Below are positions 1-7,424 of a stretch of 11,008 bases of DNA, piece after piece; position 1 is the first letter of the stretch; each line of letters starts with the position of its first letter. The translations under genes were made by a program, and so were the position numbers. The notes below the pieces were generated by a model. It had not been told where the DNA came from, searched no databases, and saw nothing but the letters and a program-made list of their open reading frames with translations. The stretch comes from Blautia glucerasea (lineage in GTDB: Bacteria; Bacillota; Clostridia; Lachnospirales; Lachnospiraceae), in NCBI RefSeq assembly GCF_020537505.1, contig NZ_JAJBMO010000042.1, positions 1-11,008 of the forward strand, given 5' to 3'.

Positions 1-66
1 CCCATTGTCCGAATGCGTCCCTCTTCGACGAACTTTTCAACCCACAAAATAGCAACAGATAAAACC

Positions 67-95
67 TTGTACAATAAAACCGACTATGCTAAAAT
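67..95 (+). promoter_or_regulatory. Candidate sigma-A promoter of the jetABCD operon
   Basis: A -35-like TTGTAC (67-72) is separated by exactly 17 bases from a -10-like TAAAAT (90-95), which matches TATAAT at five of six positions. The -35 matches only its TTG half. Transcription would start near 101-103, about 60 bases before the jetA start codon. No better promoter is visible between the window edge and jetA. The assignment is inferred from spacing and similarity only. Bases 1-66 contain nothing else I can identify. Confidence 0.45.
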
Positions 96-108
96 AAAGG
101 AAAATTTC

Positions 109-138
109 AGGGGCAAAGCAGTTTGCCCCTTGTTTTAC
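109..138 (+). terminator. Intrinsic-terminator-like hairpin in front of jetA
   Basis: A perfect 9-bp inverted repeat (AGGGGCAAA at 109-117, TTTGCCCCT at 122-130) encloses a 4-base loop and is followed by TGTTTTACGTTT. This has the form of a Rho-independent terminator. It either ends a gene to the left of the window or, if the promoter at 67-95 is real, lies in the first 40 bases of the jet transcript and could attenuate or stabilise it. The jetA ribosome binding site begins about 9 bases after the T-rich stretch. Confidence 0.7.
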
Positions 139-160
139 GTTTAAAGAAAGGACACTCCCT

Positions 161-1579
161 ATGTTTCACATAATCCCGGACAACTTTTTTGTCCCCCTGT
201 CCTCCCCCAACCGGATCGTATACTGGGAATGCATCAGCCGTCTTTTTTCCATCATGGAACACCAGCTCTCCTTCGGTGTAGAAAGAGAAGTGCTGGTAGA
301 CGAGCTGGAATTCTATTTTGACCAGGAAAATGCAGCCCAGCTGGTGGAAGAAGAATTCCAGGCAAACGACAGCCGAAGCCGGGCAAACGGCATTCTGCGC
401 CGCCTGGAATACTACGGCTGGATTGAAGTGGAAACCGACAAAAGCTACGTGCAGCGCGTAAACTTCGAAGAATACGCGGTCAAAATAATCAAAACCCTCC
501 TGGACATCGCAGACGGCAAACAGATCGAATACCAGGGCTACATTTACACCATTTATAGCCTGGTAAAAGGCACCATGGACAAGCCAGGTATCGTGCTCAT
601 GCAGATCTGGGAAAACACAGACTACCTGATCACAGGCCTGAAAAACCTGAACTCCAACATCAAACACTACATCGATGATCTCACCCGGCACAGCACAGTT
701 GCCCAGATCATGGACGCCCTGTTTAACGACTACATCACCAACATTGTGGACAAAGCCTACCACCGCCTGCTGACCTCCGACAATGTTTCCAAGTTCCGTC
801 CGGAAATTATGGAACGTCTGGAAGAAAGAAGCCATAATGAAGAGTTTCTGGAAAAAGCATCTGCGGAAATTGCCACCATCCGTGAGGTATCCCTGGAAGA
901 CGGACGGGAGCTGACCTACCGCTACCTGCATGAAATTATAGAGGCTTTCCGTAATATGGATGACATTCTCCAGGAAATCAACCAGAAAAACACCCAGTAC
1001 CAGCGCGCTGCCATAGGCCGCGCCAAGTTTCTCCTGGCAGGAAATGAGGATGTACGTGGCCAGCTGAAAGAAATCCTCATGGGGATCAATGAAGAGATCA
1101 ACCGGGAAAACATGGATCTTGGCGGCATTTACCGCATTGATTTTCTGGATGATCTGGTACGCATTTACCAGTGCTCCATTCTGGAACAAAACTCCCTGTA
1201 CCTGGCAGTAGAAGGAAAGAAAGAATTTGTCCCTGCCAGTCTGGATGAGGAAGCACCGGACGAAGAGCTTCGCCGGGAAAAAATGCGGAAAATGGCAGAA
1301 AAGATCCAACGGGTGATCAGTGTGGAAAAAATTCAGACCTACGTGGATCGTCAGCTGGAGGGCAAAGAAGAACTGGAAGCCAGCAAGCTTCCCCTTAATA
1401 ATGAAGACGATTTTATCAAATTGATCTATGTGCGCCTTTTCGGTCAGCGCAAGAACATGGGATATACAATAGAGACACTGGAAGAACGGGAAGTAAATGG
1501 TTACCGTTTCAAAGATTTTCGGATACGGAGGAAAGAGAATGGAATATCTGGAAGGAATGCTGCAAAAAGAAAAGGATAA
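161..1579 (+). CDS. jetA: Wadjet subunit JetA (kleisin-like)
   Basis: First gene of the operon, 472 residues. In Wadjet (related to the MksBEF/MukBEF condensins), JetA is the kleisin that bridges the ATPase heads and carries the JetB subunits; the complex acts on DNA in the cytoplasm. The N-terminal ~110 residues are mixed helix and short strands with a pattern compatible with a winged helix (for example RRLEYYGWIEVE). The rest is mainly charged and helical, with no signal peptide or membrane segment. The ATG follows AAAGGA (147-152) at 8 bases. The last 41 bases overlap jetB in another frame. The family call rests on length, overall character and above all on position directly before a DUF4194-like gene and an SMC-like ATPase. 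I believe this is a non-type-I (DUF5716-like) JetA rather than the DUF3375 form, but cannot settle the subtype from sequence alone. A 506-codon ORF antisense to it is judged an artefact. Confidence 0.85.
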   Translation: MFHIIPDNFFVPLSSPNRIVYWECISRLFSIMEHQLSFGVEREVLVDELEFYFDQENAAQLVEEEFQANDSRSRANGILRRLEYYGWIEVETDKSYVQRVNFEEYAVKIIKTLLDIADGKQIEYQGYIYTIYSLVKGTMDKPGIVLMQIWENTDYLITGLKNLNSNIKHYIDDLTRHSTVAQIMDALFNDYITNIVDKAYHRLLTSDNVSKFRPEIMERLEERSHNEEFLEKASAEIATIREVSLEDGRELTYRYLHEIIEAFRNMDDILQEINQKNTQYQRAAIGRAKFLLAGNEDVRGQLKEILMGINEEINRENMDLGGIYRIDFLDDLVRIYQCSILEQNSLYLAVEGKKEFVPASLDEEAPDEELRREKMRKMAEKIQRVISVEKIQTYVDRQLEGKEELEASKLPLNNEDDFIKLIYVRLFGQRKNMGYTIETLEEREVNGYRFKDFRIRRKENGISGRNAAKRKG

Positions 1580-2156
1580 TTTCGGCAGAGTCTGTAACCG
1601 CCTTCTGGGAACCTGTTTTTTGTGCAAAGGAAACCAGAATACCAGGGCAGATTATTATTTTGTGCTGAAATACCGCAAAGAATTTAAAGAATACCTGGGT
1701 GTTCTTGGCTATCGTCTTGAGATAAATGAAGAATATGGAGTGATCCAGCTGACAAGTCCAAGAGGAATCAACCGGATGAACCTGAAGCTTTACGACTCCA
1801 TTATCCTGCTGATCCTACGGATCCTTTACGACGAAAAGAAGCGTGAACTTTCCGCAATAGAAGAGGTTATTGTGAACCTGGGCGACATTCAGGACAAGTT
1901 TATCAGCCTGAAGATCCGTGACAAAATCATAGACAAAACCACCATGCGAAACGCCCTGAGCCTGTTCCGCAGATACCAGATCGTGGAGCTTCTGGACCGG
2001 GATATGGGGGATGAAGAATCCCGTGTCCTGATCTACGGTTCCATTTTGATGGCGGTACGTGCAGAAGACATTAAGGCAGCTTATGAGAAGCTGGAGACAT
2101 ACAGAAAGGGAAAGAACGAAAGCGATGAAGAAACTGACGAGGATGAAGCTGATTAA
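1539..2156 (+). CDS. jetB: Wadjet subunit JetB (DUF4194, KITE-like)
   Basis: A 205-residue protein resembling the DUF4194 family, the MksE/MukE-like winged-helix subunit that binds the kleisin JetA and contacts DNA. The recognisable core is a helix containing LYDSIILLILRILYDEK (about residues 85-101), then DKTTMRNALSLFRRYQIVE (about 132-150), typical of DUF4194 proteins. The C-terminus is a very acidic tail (ESDEETDEDEAD) that is probably disordered. I chose the ATG at 1539 because GGAGG (1527-1531) lies 7 bases upstream; an in-frame ATG at 1497 has no comparable site. The gene overlaps jetA by 41 bases and jetC by 32, so its translation is probably coupled to both. Single cytoplasmic domain, no membrane segment. 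Confidence 0.88.
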   Translation: MEYLEGMLQKEKDNFGRVCNRLLGTCFLCKGNQNTRADYYFVLKYRKEFKEYLGVLGYRLEINEEYGVIQLTSPRGINRMNLKLYDSIILLILRILYDEKKRELSAIEEVIVNLGDIQDKFISLKIRDKIIDKTTMRNALSLFRRYQIVELLDRDMGDEESRVLIYGSILMAVRAEDIKAAYEKLETYRKGKNESDEETDEDEAD

Positions 2157-5100
2157 CTGGCACAGGTTCAATAACTGTACCATAGAGTTTGGAGATTCCA
2201 CTCTTTTATCCGGTGAAAACGGCGCTGGAAAATCCACTCTTCTGGACGCAATCCAGTTTGTGGTCATTTGTTCCACCGGCTATTTTAACAAGGCTGCCCA
2301 CGAGAACGGCAAGCGAAAGCTGACTGGTTATATCCGCTGCAAAACCGGAAAAGAGAACCAGCCTTACGAGCGTACCGGTGAGATCAGCGCTCATGTTGCC
2401 CTGGAATTTTATGAGGAAAGCAAGGATAAATATTTTATTATTGGTGCGGTTGTGGACTCTGCTTCTGAGGGACAGGAGACCACAGTGCGCTATCTGATGG
2501 AGAATACCAGAATCTCAGATGACCTTTTCCTGTATGGGAACCAGGTGAAATCCATCGCAGAGTTCCGTGGCTCCAACATGGATATCCGCCAGTGGTGCAA
2601 GACCAATGTAGAAGCCCGTAAAATGGTCACAGCAAGGCTTGGAAGAATCGAAGATAAGTTCTTCCGCCTGATTCCAAAGGCCCTTGCATTTAAGCCAATT
2701 GACGATATTAAGGACTTCGTTTACTCTTATGTTCTGGACGAAAAAGAGGTTAATATTGACGTTCTCCGGGAGAATGTACGCACCTATCAGGATATGGAAC
2801 GTACACTTGAGAATGTAAAAAAGAGAATGAAAAAGCTGGAGCATATCCAGGCTCTTTACCAGCGCGTACAGGAGCATATGGAGAAAGAACGGATGTACGG
2901 ATATTTTCTGAAACGCAGCGAACTGGACCTGGTAGAAAGCCAGATCAGAAGCAATGAGGCTGCAAAAAAGAGCGAGGAAATCCGTCTTTCCCAGGCGAAA
3001 GTTCAGCTGGAAATGCTTGAAAAAGAGCGGGGAGAAAAGCAGGAAATCGCAACGAATATCCGGGTGGAATTGCGTCATAATCAGGAATTTGTAGCACTGG
3101 AGGAAGAGAAAAAAGAGCTGAAAAGACTTCAGGATAAGCGCCAGAGCGCTATGGCTGAGGAGGCTGAACTGAAGAAAAGTGTGGCCAAGGCGGCACGGGA
3201 TTGCGAAAGCTTATGGAAGGCTATGGGAACAGAGAGCACTTCTGGATATTCTGCCGCAGCTTCTATGGGAACAAGTCAGCCTGCAAATGCAGAAAATGGC
3301 ATCAGCATGGATTCTGCTTCCTGTATCCGCGAATACCGGAAACAGCTTCAGACCCTGGATGGTGATGTGAATATAGCTGAAATAAAGAGCCTTACCGATG
3401 AGGTGATCCACTTCAAACAAAAACGCTATGGAGAGCTTCAGGAGGAGCAGGCACAGCTGAAGATCCAGCTGAACCAAAATCATACTGAGCGAGAAAAATT
3501 AAGCAAAAAGATCAATAAGCTGAAGCGTAAAAAGCTGACTTATCCATCTGGGGTAGAGCTTCTTGTGGACTCTGTACAGGAAGAGTTTGCCGCTCTTGGA
3601 AGAGAAATCCAGCCTGGAGTACTCTGTGAAATGCTGGAGCTCCAGAATGAAGAATGGCGAAATGCAGTGGAAGGCTATCTAAATACACAGCGTTTTTACG
3701 TGCTTGTGGAACCAGAGAATTTCGACATTGCACTTGGTATTTACGACCGCTTAAGAAGAGAGAAAAAGGTCTACGGAGTGGGTCTGATCAACACAAAAGA
3801 TCTGGAAAAATACAATACCGCACCTGCTGGAACCCTGGCAGAGGTAGTCACTGCCCAGAATAAATATGCCCGCCAGTACAGCAATATGATCCTTGGAAAA
3901 GTGCAGATGTGTGAGCGCTACGAGGATCTGAAAAAGTATCCTATTTCCATTACGAAGGGCTGTATGCGCTACCAGAACCGTGTGGCAAGTGCCATCAAAC
4001 CAGATGTGTTCCGGGTTCCGTTTATTGGCAAAAATGCTTTTACCGTACAGCTGGTACAGGCTGAGGAGGAGTTCCAGAAGCTATGCGAAACAATGGAAAA
4101 CCAGGAGAAGCAGCTGGCTGGTATGAAAGAGATCCTGGGGCTTCTTTCTACCGAATGTGATGTGGATATTAAGTACCGCCTGGATGTGATCAGTACCCTT
4201 CGCATGGTAAATAGATCCATTGAAAAATGTCAGGAAAATATTCAAAAACTAAAAGAAAACTCCACCCTGATCCAGAAACAGGTTCAGCTGGAAGAGCTGG
4301 AAAAGGTGCTTAGAGGTTTGGATTCCACCATCAATTCTGATAGAGAAAAAATCGGAGGAATGCGCACCCGGATCCAGGATCTTGTTGCCGGAAAACAGAC
4401 ACTTCTGGAAAAACAGCTGTCAGAAAAAAGAGAGGTAACCGCTCTTGGCGCAGCAGAAAAAGACCATTTAAATACCTGGAACCAGGAATATGAGAAAGCA
4501 CTGGGTGGAAAAACCATTGAACAGTTCCAGAGTGAGTATTTTTATAAGCAGCCCTCTAATAAGAGAAAATACAACAGTGACAGATGCCAGAATGCCAAAG
4601 ATGATATGGTAAATGCCATGGTAGAATATAAGACGGAGCACGATTTTGGCGCAGCTGCCAGTCTGGATGGTTTCCCGGAATTTGAGGCTGTGTATGAACG
4701 GCTGAAAAACTCTGAACTGCTTGATTATGAAGAGAAAGTGCAATCTGCCCGGGAAGCTGCAGAGACTGAGTTCCATGAGCAGTTCCTGGCAAAATTGCAG
4801 GAGAATATGAAGCTTGCCCAGGGTGAATTTAAGGAACTGAACAAGGCGTTAAAGGGTATTGATTTCAGCAGTGAACGCTATGAATTCCAGTTTATGCCAA
4901 GCAAAAAATACCGCAATTATTATGAGATGATCATGGATGATTTCAATGTAACACAGGGCGAATCCCTGTTCTCCGGAATCTTCCATGAGGCCCATAAGGA
5001 CGTGATCGAGGAGCTGTTTGAGCAGCTTTCGGTAAGCGGAGACAACAGTGCACAGGCCCTTGACGAGTTTACAGATTACCGTACCTACATGGATTATGAT

Positions 5101-5460
5101 ATTAAGATCATACACAATGATGGCACCTATTCTTATTATTCCAAGGTATGTGAGGAGAAGAGCGGCGGCGAGACACAGACCCCATTTTATGTGACTGTGG
5201 CAGCTTCTTTTGTGCAGCTTTACAGCAACAATATTGGGGGCGAGGCAGCAGGTCTGGTGTTGTTTGATGAGGCCTTTAATAACATGGATGATGAAAGGAT
5301 CGGCGGTGTTCTGGAGTTCCTGAGACGTCTTCCGCTTCAGCTGATCATTGCTGCTCCGCCGGATAAGATCCAGTATATTGGCCCTTCTATGGATGAGATC
5401 ATGCTGGTAATGACCGACCAGAAGCGGAGCTATGTGGAGGAATATCACAATGCAGTATGA
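2125..5460 (+). CDS. jetC: Wadjet subunit JetC (SMC-like ATPase)
   Basis: The motor of the Wadjet complex, 1,111 residues. The N-terminal head has a clear Walker A, GENGAGKST (residues 30-38, Lys36). Long charged helices typical of antiparallel coiled coil follow to about residue 470, then a hinge-like globular region (about 475-645), then a returning coiled coil. The C-terminal head contains signature SGGETQ (1013-1018), Walker B LVLFDE (1044-1049, Asp1048/Glu1049) and D-loop NNMD. All ATPase motifs are intact, so the protein is probably active. In known Wadjet complexes this ATPase extrudes DNA loops before JetD cuts. The ATG at 2125 overlaps jetB by 32 bases; its own ribosome binding site is weak, which fits coupling. 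An upstream in-frame ATG at 2059 would add 22 basic residues unlike an SMC N-terminus. A Gly/Ser/Ala-rich break in the first coiled-coil arm (about residues 368-400) is unusual. Length and operon argue against SbcC or MukB. Confidence 0.93.
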   Translation: MKKLTRMKLINWHRFNNCTIEFGDSTLLSGENGAGKSTLLDAIQFVVICSTGYFNKAAHENGKRKLTGYIRCKTGKENQPYERTGEISAHVALEFYEESKDKYFIIGAVVDSASEGQETTVRYLMENTRISDDLFLYGNQVKSIAEFRGSNMDIRQWCKTNVEARKMVTARLGRIEDKFFRLIPKALAFKPIDDIKDFVYSYVLDEKEVNIDVLRENVRTYQDMERTLENVKKRMKKLEHIQALYQRVQEHMEKERMYGYFLKRSELDLVESQIRSNEAAKKSEEIRLSQAKVQLEMLEKERGEKQEIATNIRVELRHNQEFVALEEEKKELKRLQDKRQSAMAEEAELKKSVAKAARDCESLWKAMGTESTSGYSAAASMGTSQPANAENGISMDSASCIREYRKQLQTLDGDVNIAEIKSLTDEVIHFKQKRYGELQEEQAQLKIQLNQNHTEREKLSKKINKLKRKKLTYPSGVELLVDSVQEEFAALGREIQPGVLCEMLELQNEEWRNAVEGYLNTQRFYVLVEPENFDIALGIYDRLRREKKVYGVGLINTKDLEKYNTAPAGTLAEVVTAQNKYARQYSNMILGKVQMCERYEDLKKYPISITKGCMRYQNRVASAIKPDVFRVPFIGKNAFTVQLVQAEEEFQKLCETMENQEKQLAGMKEILGLLSTECDVDIKYRLDVISTLRMVNRSIEKCQENIQKLKENSTLIQKQVQLEELEKVLRGLDSTINSDREKIGGMRTRIQDLVAGKQTLLEKQLSEKREVTALGAAEKDHLNTWNQEYEKALGGKTIEQFQSEYFYKQPSNKRKYNSDRCQNAKDDMVNAMVEYKTEHDFGAAASLDGFPEFEAVYERLKNSELLDYEEKVQSAREAAETEFHEQFLAKLQENMKLAQGEFKELNKALKGIDFSSERYEFQFMPSKKYRNYYEMIMDDFNVTQGESLFSGIFHEAHKDVIEELFEQLSVSGDNSAQALDEFTDYRTYMDYDIKIIHNDGTYSYYSKVCEEKSGGETQTPFYVTVAASFVQLYSNNIGGEAAGLVLFDEAFNNMDDERIGGVLEFLRRLPLQLIIAAPPDKIQYIGPSMDEIMLVMTDQKRSYVEEYHNAV

Positions 5461-6895
5461 CCAGCTGCTATTAAAAAATCTGCTGGATTCTTACGAAAAA
5501 AGTCTGCTTTCTTCTGGGAAAAATAAAGTTCAGATCCACGTTTCCATGACTTTTTCCAGAAGAAATCTGCCGGAATATTTTGATGAAAGCTCTATGGTTT
5601 ATGAGCAGATCCATGTGGCAGCAGAGGATATGGAACGGCGCGGTTTTCTGAAAATCCAGTGGAAAAAAGGTAGACCAGGGACGATCATCGAGAAGGTGAT
5701 CCTGAATGAAGAGGCGGTGGGAAAGGTGTATCAGTATCTCCACCGGACGCCGAAAGCGGTTAATGAAGAGCGGACGTTGAGGGGGTTACAGGAATATATA
5801 GAAGAATATGGGAAGAAACAATGCACTGGAAATCCCAGCAATCAATACGATGGAGATGGTCAAAACTGTGGAAATGCAAATCTGATAAGTGAGGATGCCG
5901 AAGCAGCTGGAGAAAATGAAAATGGGATTATAGCGGAGTTTGTCAAATATCTTCTCGGGCGTATGAAGGATGGAAAATCGGTAAAAGAATACATTGACAT
6001 TGCGGATTCCACTCAGACAGGGGAACTTCTTGATACCCTGTGTTCGATTGAACAGAATAAAAAGCCTGTATATATCCGTGAATTTTCCATAGATCATCTT
6101 GGCGATTCCAAGAAATTTGAAAATATGATTGGCCTGATTGGGAAAATTTTGCGCAGATTTGGTCCTGGATATGAAGACATGGACGTGTATGAAATTCTGG
6201 CAGAATATCAGATTTATCATACTCCAAACTATGTATATTTGAAAGGCTGTGGCTGCCTGGTACAGAAGGAGCAGAAGACAGGTGCGGACGGTATATTCCT
6301 GAAAAGGGGGCTGGACGCCGAACCCTTTGAGCTATGCGGTGATGGCACTGAAAACAGACCGCAGAATACTTCCGGATTTCAGATTGATCTTGCAGCTTTA
6401 CGGCAGGGAATTGGAATTTCTGGAGAGGATATTAATACTCTGGTGCTGACAAATATTTCCAATGTGAAAAGGATAATCACCATAGAAAACCTAACTACAT
6501 TTTACCGCTGGAGCGAACCAGAGAGCATTCTGATCTATCTTGGCGGCTACCATGACCAGGTGCGGCGCAGGCTTTTGAAGATGATTTATAAGCAGCTTCC
6601 CCAGGCAGAATATCTTCATTTTGGAGACATTGACGTGGGTGGATTTGAAATCTACCTGGACCTTTGCAGGAAAACAAATATCCCATTTCAGTTGTACCAC
6701 ATGGGAATCCCCGAGCTTAAAAAGTACGAAAAGTACAGCAAAAAGCTGACGGAAAATGACAATAAGCGCCTGGATAAAATGCTGGAAAAATTGTGGGAAA
6801 ATCCTGAAATTAACAGTTGCGAACAGATAGCTGAGGTATTAAAATATATGAAAATAACACAGCTGAAGCTGGAACAGGAATGCCAGCATGTTTAA
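5450..6895 (+). CDS. jetD: Wadjet nuclease subunit JetD (Toprim, topoVI-A/Spo11-like)
   Basis: The 481-residue last gene of the operon and the DNA-cleaving subunit. The C-terminal part has Toprim hallmarks: a glutamate in IENLTTF (Glu346) and a DxD in HFGDIDVGGF (Asp393, Asp395), expected to bind metal ions. The N-terminal ~110 residues look like a winged-helix arm. Between them, about residues 121-161, is a low-complexity stretch rich in Asn, Gly, Asp and Glu, probably a flexible linker. In characterised Wadjet systems JetD cuts circular DNA after the SMC motor stalls, which restricts plasmids; its activity here is inferred from the intact motifs. The ATG at 5450 has GGAGG at 5436-5440, inside the jetC coding end, and overlaps jetC by 11 bases. 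An in-frame ATG at 5432 lacks such a site. Full length, no frameshift seen. Confidence 0.92.
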   Translation: MQYDQLLLKNLLDSYEKSLLSSGKNKVQIHVSMTFSRRNLPEYFDESSMVYEQIHVAAEDMERRGFLKIQWKKGRPGTIIEKVILNEEAVGKVYQYLHRTPKAVNEERTLRGLQEYIEEYGKKQCTGNPSNQYDGDGQNCGNANLISEDAEAAGENENGIIAEFVKYLLGRMKDGKSVKEYIDIADSTQTGELLDTLCSIEQNKKPVYIREFSIDHLGDSKKFENMIGLIGKILRRFGPGYEDMDVYEILAEYQIYHTPNYVYLKGCGCLVQKEQKTGADGIFLKRGLDAEPFELCGDGTENRPQNTSGFQIDLAALRQGIGISGEDINTLVLTNISNVKRIITIENLTTFYRWSEPESILIYLGGYHDQVRRRLLKMIYKQLPQAEYLHFGDIDVGGFEIYLDLCRKTNIPFQLYHMGIPELKKYEKYSKKLTENDNKRLDKMLEKLWENPEINSCEQIAEVLKYMKITQLKLEQECQHV

Positions 6896-6970
6896 TAAGA
6901 ATGCTTCTTGGTGAGTAGAGTTCACAACAGTCTTCTATGAGCACAGCTGCAAAAAAAGGAGGTACCATAT

Positions 6971-7270
6971 ATGACAACATTGGAAATTCTGGACCGTCTG
7001 CAGGGTGATGCAATGAAAGATGGTGAACTTCGAAGAAAGCTTTTGGCAACCCGTTTGGAAAAGGATCCTCTCACTGTTTTTTGCAGATTATGCAGGGAGC
7101 TTGGCTATGAATTGTATGAAATGGACCTGGTATCCGCTGGAGAAGATTTCTATGCCACCATGCGCCGCAGCACCAATGGCGGTGGGGAAAACTCCCCAAA
7201 GCTGGAAGGAGAAGATGACTTTTACGAGCTTCTTATGGCAAGCCTGGCGGCAACGGAGAAAGCAGAATAG
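6971..7270 (+). CDS. Small acidic protein, Nif11-like pattern
   Basis: A 99-residue protein of unknown function. It starts 75 bases after jetD with a near-ideal ribosome binding site (AAAGGAGG, 6955-6962, 8-base spacing), so it is very likely translated. Residues 18-52 (DGELRRKLLATR ... ELGYELYEMDL) have the pattern of Nif11-type domains: a DxELRxKL helix, a Pro-containing turn, a second helix ending in LGYEL, then an acidic residue. A Gly-rich NGGG at 69-72 resembles the double-glycine end of Nif11-type leader peptides, but what follows is acidic and has no Cys, and no modifying enzyme or peptidase transporter is nearby. A solitary stand-alone protein is therefore likelier than a peptide precursor. 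No promoter is obvious in the 75-base gap, so it may be read through from jetD. Linkage to Wadjet is positional only. Confidence 0.75.
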   Translation: MTTLEILDRLQGDAMKDGELRRKLLATRLEKDPLTVFCRLCRELGYELYEMDLVSAGEDFYATMRRSTNGGGENSPKLEGEDDFYELLMASLAATEKAE

Positions 7271-7282
7271 AATTGGTTCCAG

Positions 7283-7348
7283 TTGACATTAACTATAAGT
7301 ATTTTGGTAAACCAAAAGCATTGTGTAAAACATTATGTAAACTAAAAG
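7283..7348 (+). promoter_or_regulatory. Repeated GTAAAC boxes and inverted repeat upstream of alkD
   Basis: The gap between the small gene and alkD contains a consensus -35 (TTGACA, 7283-7288) without a convincing -10 at 17 bases. After it come an inverted repeat TTTTGG-TAAA-CCAAAA (7302-7317) and two near-identical 12-mers, GTAAACCAAAAG (7307-7318) and GTAAACTAAAAG (7337-7348), starting 30 bp apart, about three helical turns. A related GTAAAAC lies between them at 7324-7330. This arrangement resembles an operator for a DNA-binding regulator of alkD. That is inference; no regulator is identified in the window. Confidence 0.35.
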
Positions 7349-7424
7349 GGCGACAGCTGAAAACCTAATTTCGTTGAAAATTAGAAGGAAATGTCTGTTA
7401 TGGGCTGAAAAACAGGGAGTATGT

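Noticed and set aside
1497..1538. Upstream ATG start for jetB
   Set aside because: No ribosome binding site at the right distance; GGAGG lies 7 bases before the ATG at 1539.
107..1627. Long open frame (506 codons) antisense to the whole of jetA
   Set aside because: Its translation is extremely rich in Phe, Val and His with no recognisable motif. It is explained by the codon use of jetA, which rarely creates stops on the other strand. jetA itself has a good ribosome binding site and family context.
2059..2124. Upstream ATG start for jetC
   Set aside because: It would add a basic 22-residue extension before the typical head start MKKLTRMKLINWHRF and deepen the overlap with jetB.
2125..5460. 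SbcC, RecN or MukB identity for the large ATPase
   Set aside because: The operon order with a kleisin, a DUF4194 protein and a Toprim nuclease fits Wadjet; no SbcD-type phosphoesterase gene is adjacent.
7283..7311. TTGACA at 7283-7288 as a full promoter for alkD
   Set aside because: The hexamer 17 bases downstream is GGTAAA, a poor -10; I kept it only as part of a regulatory region.
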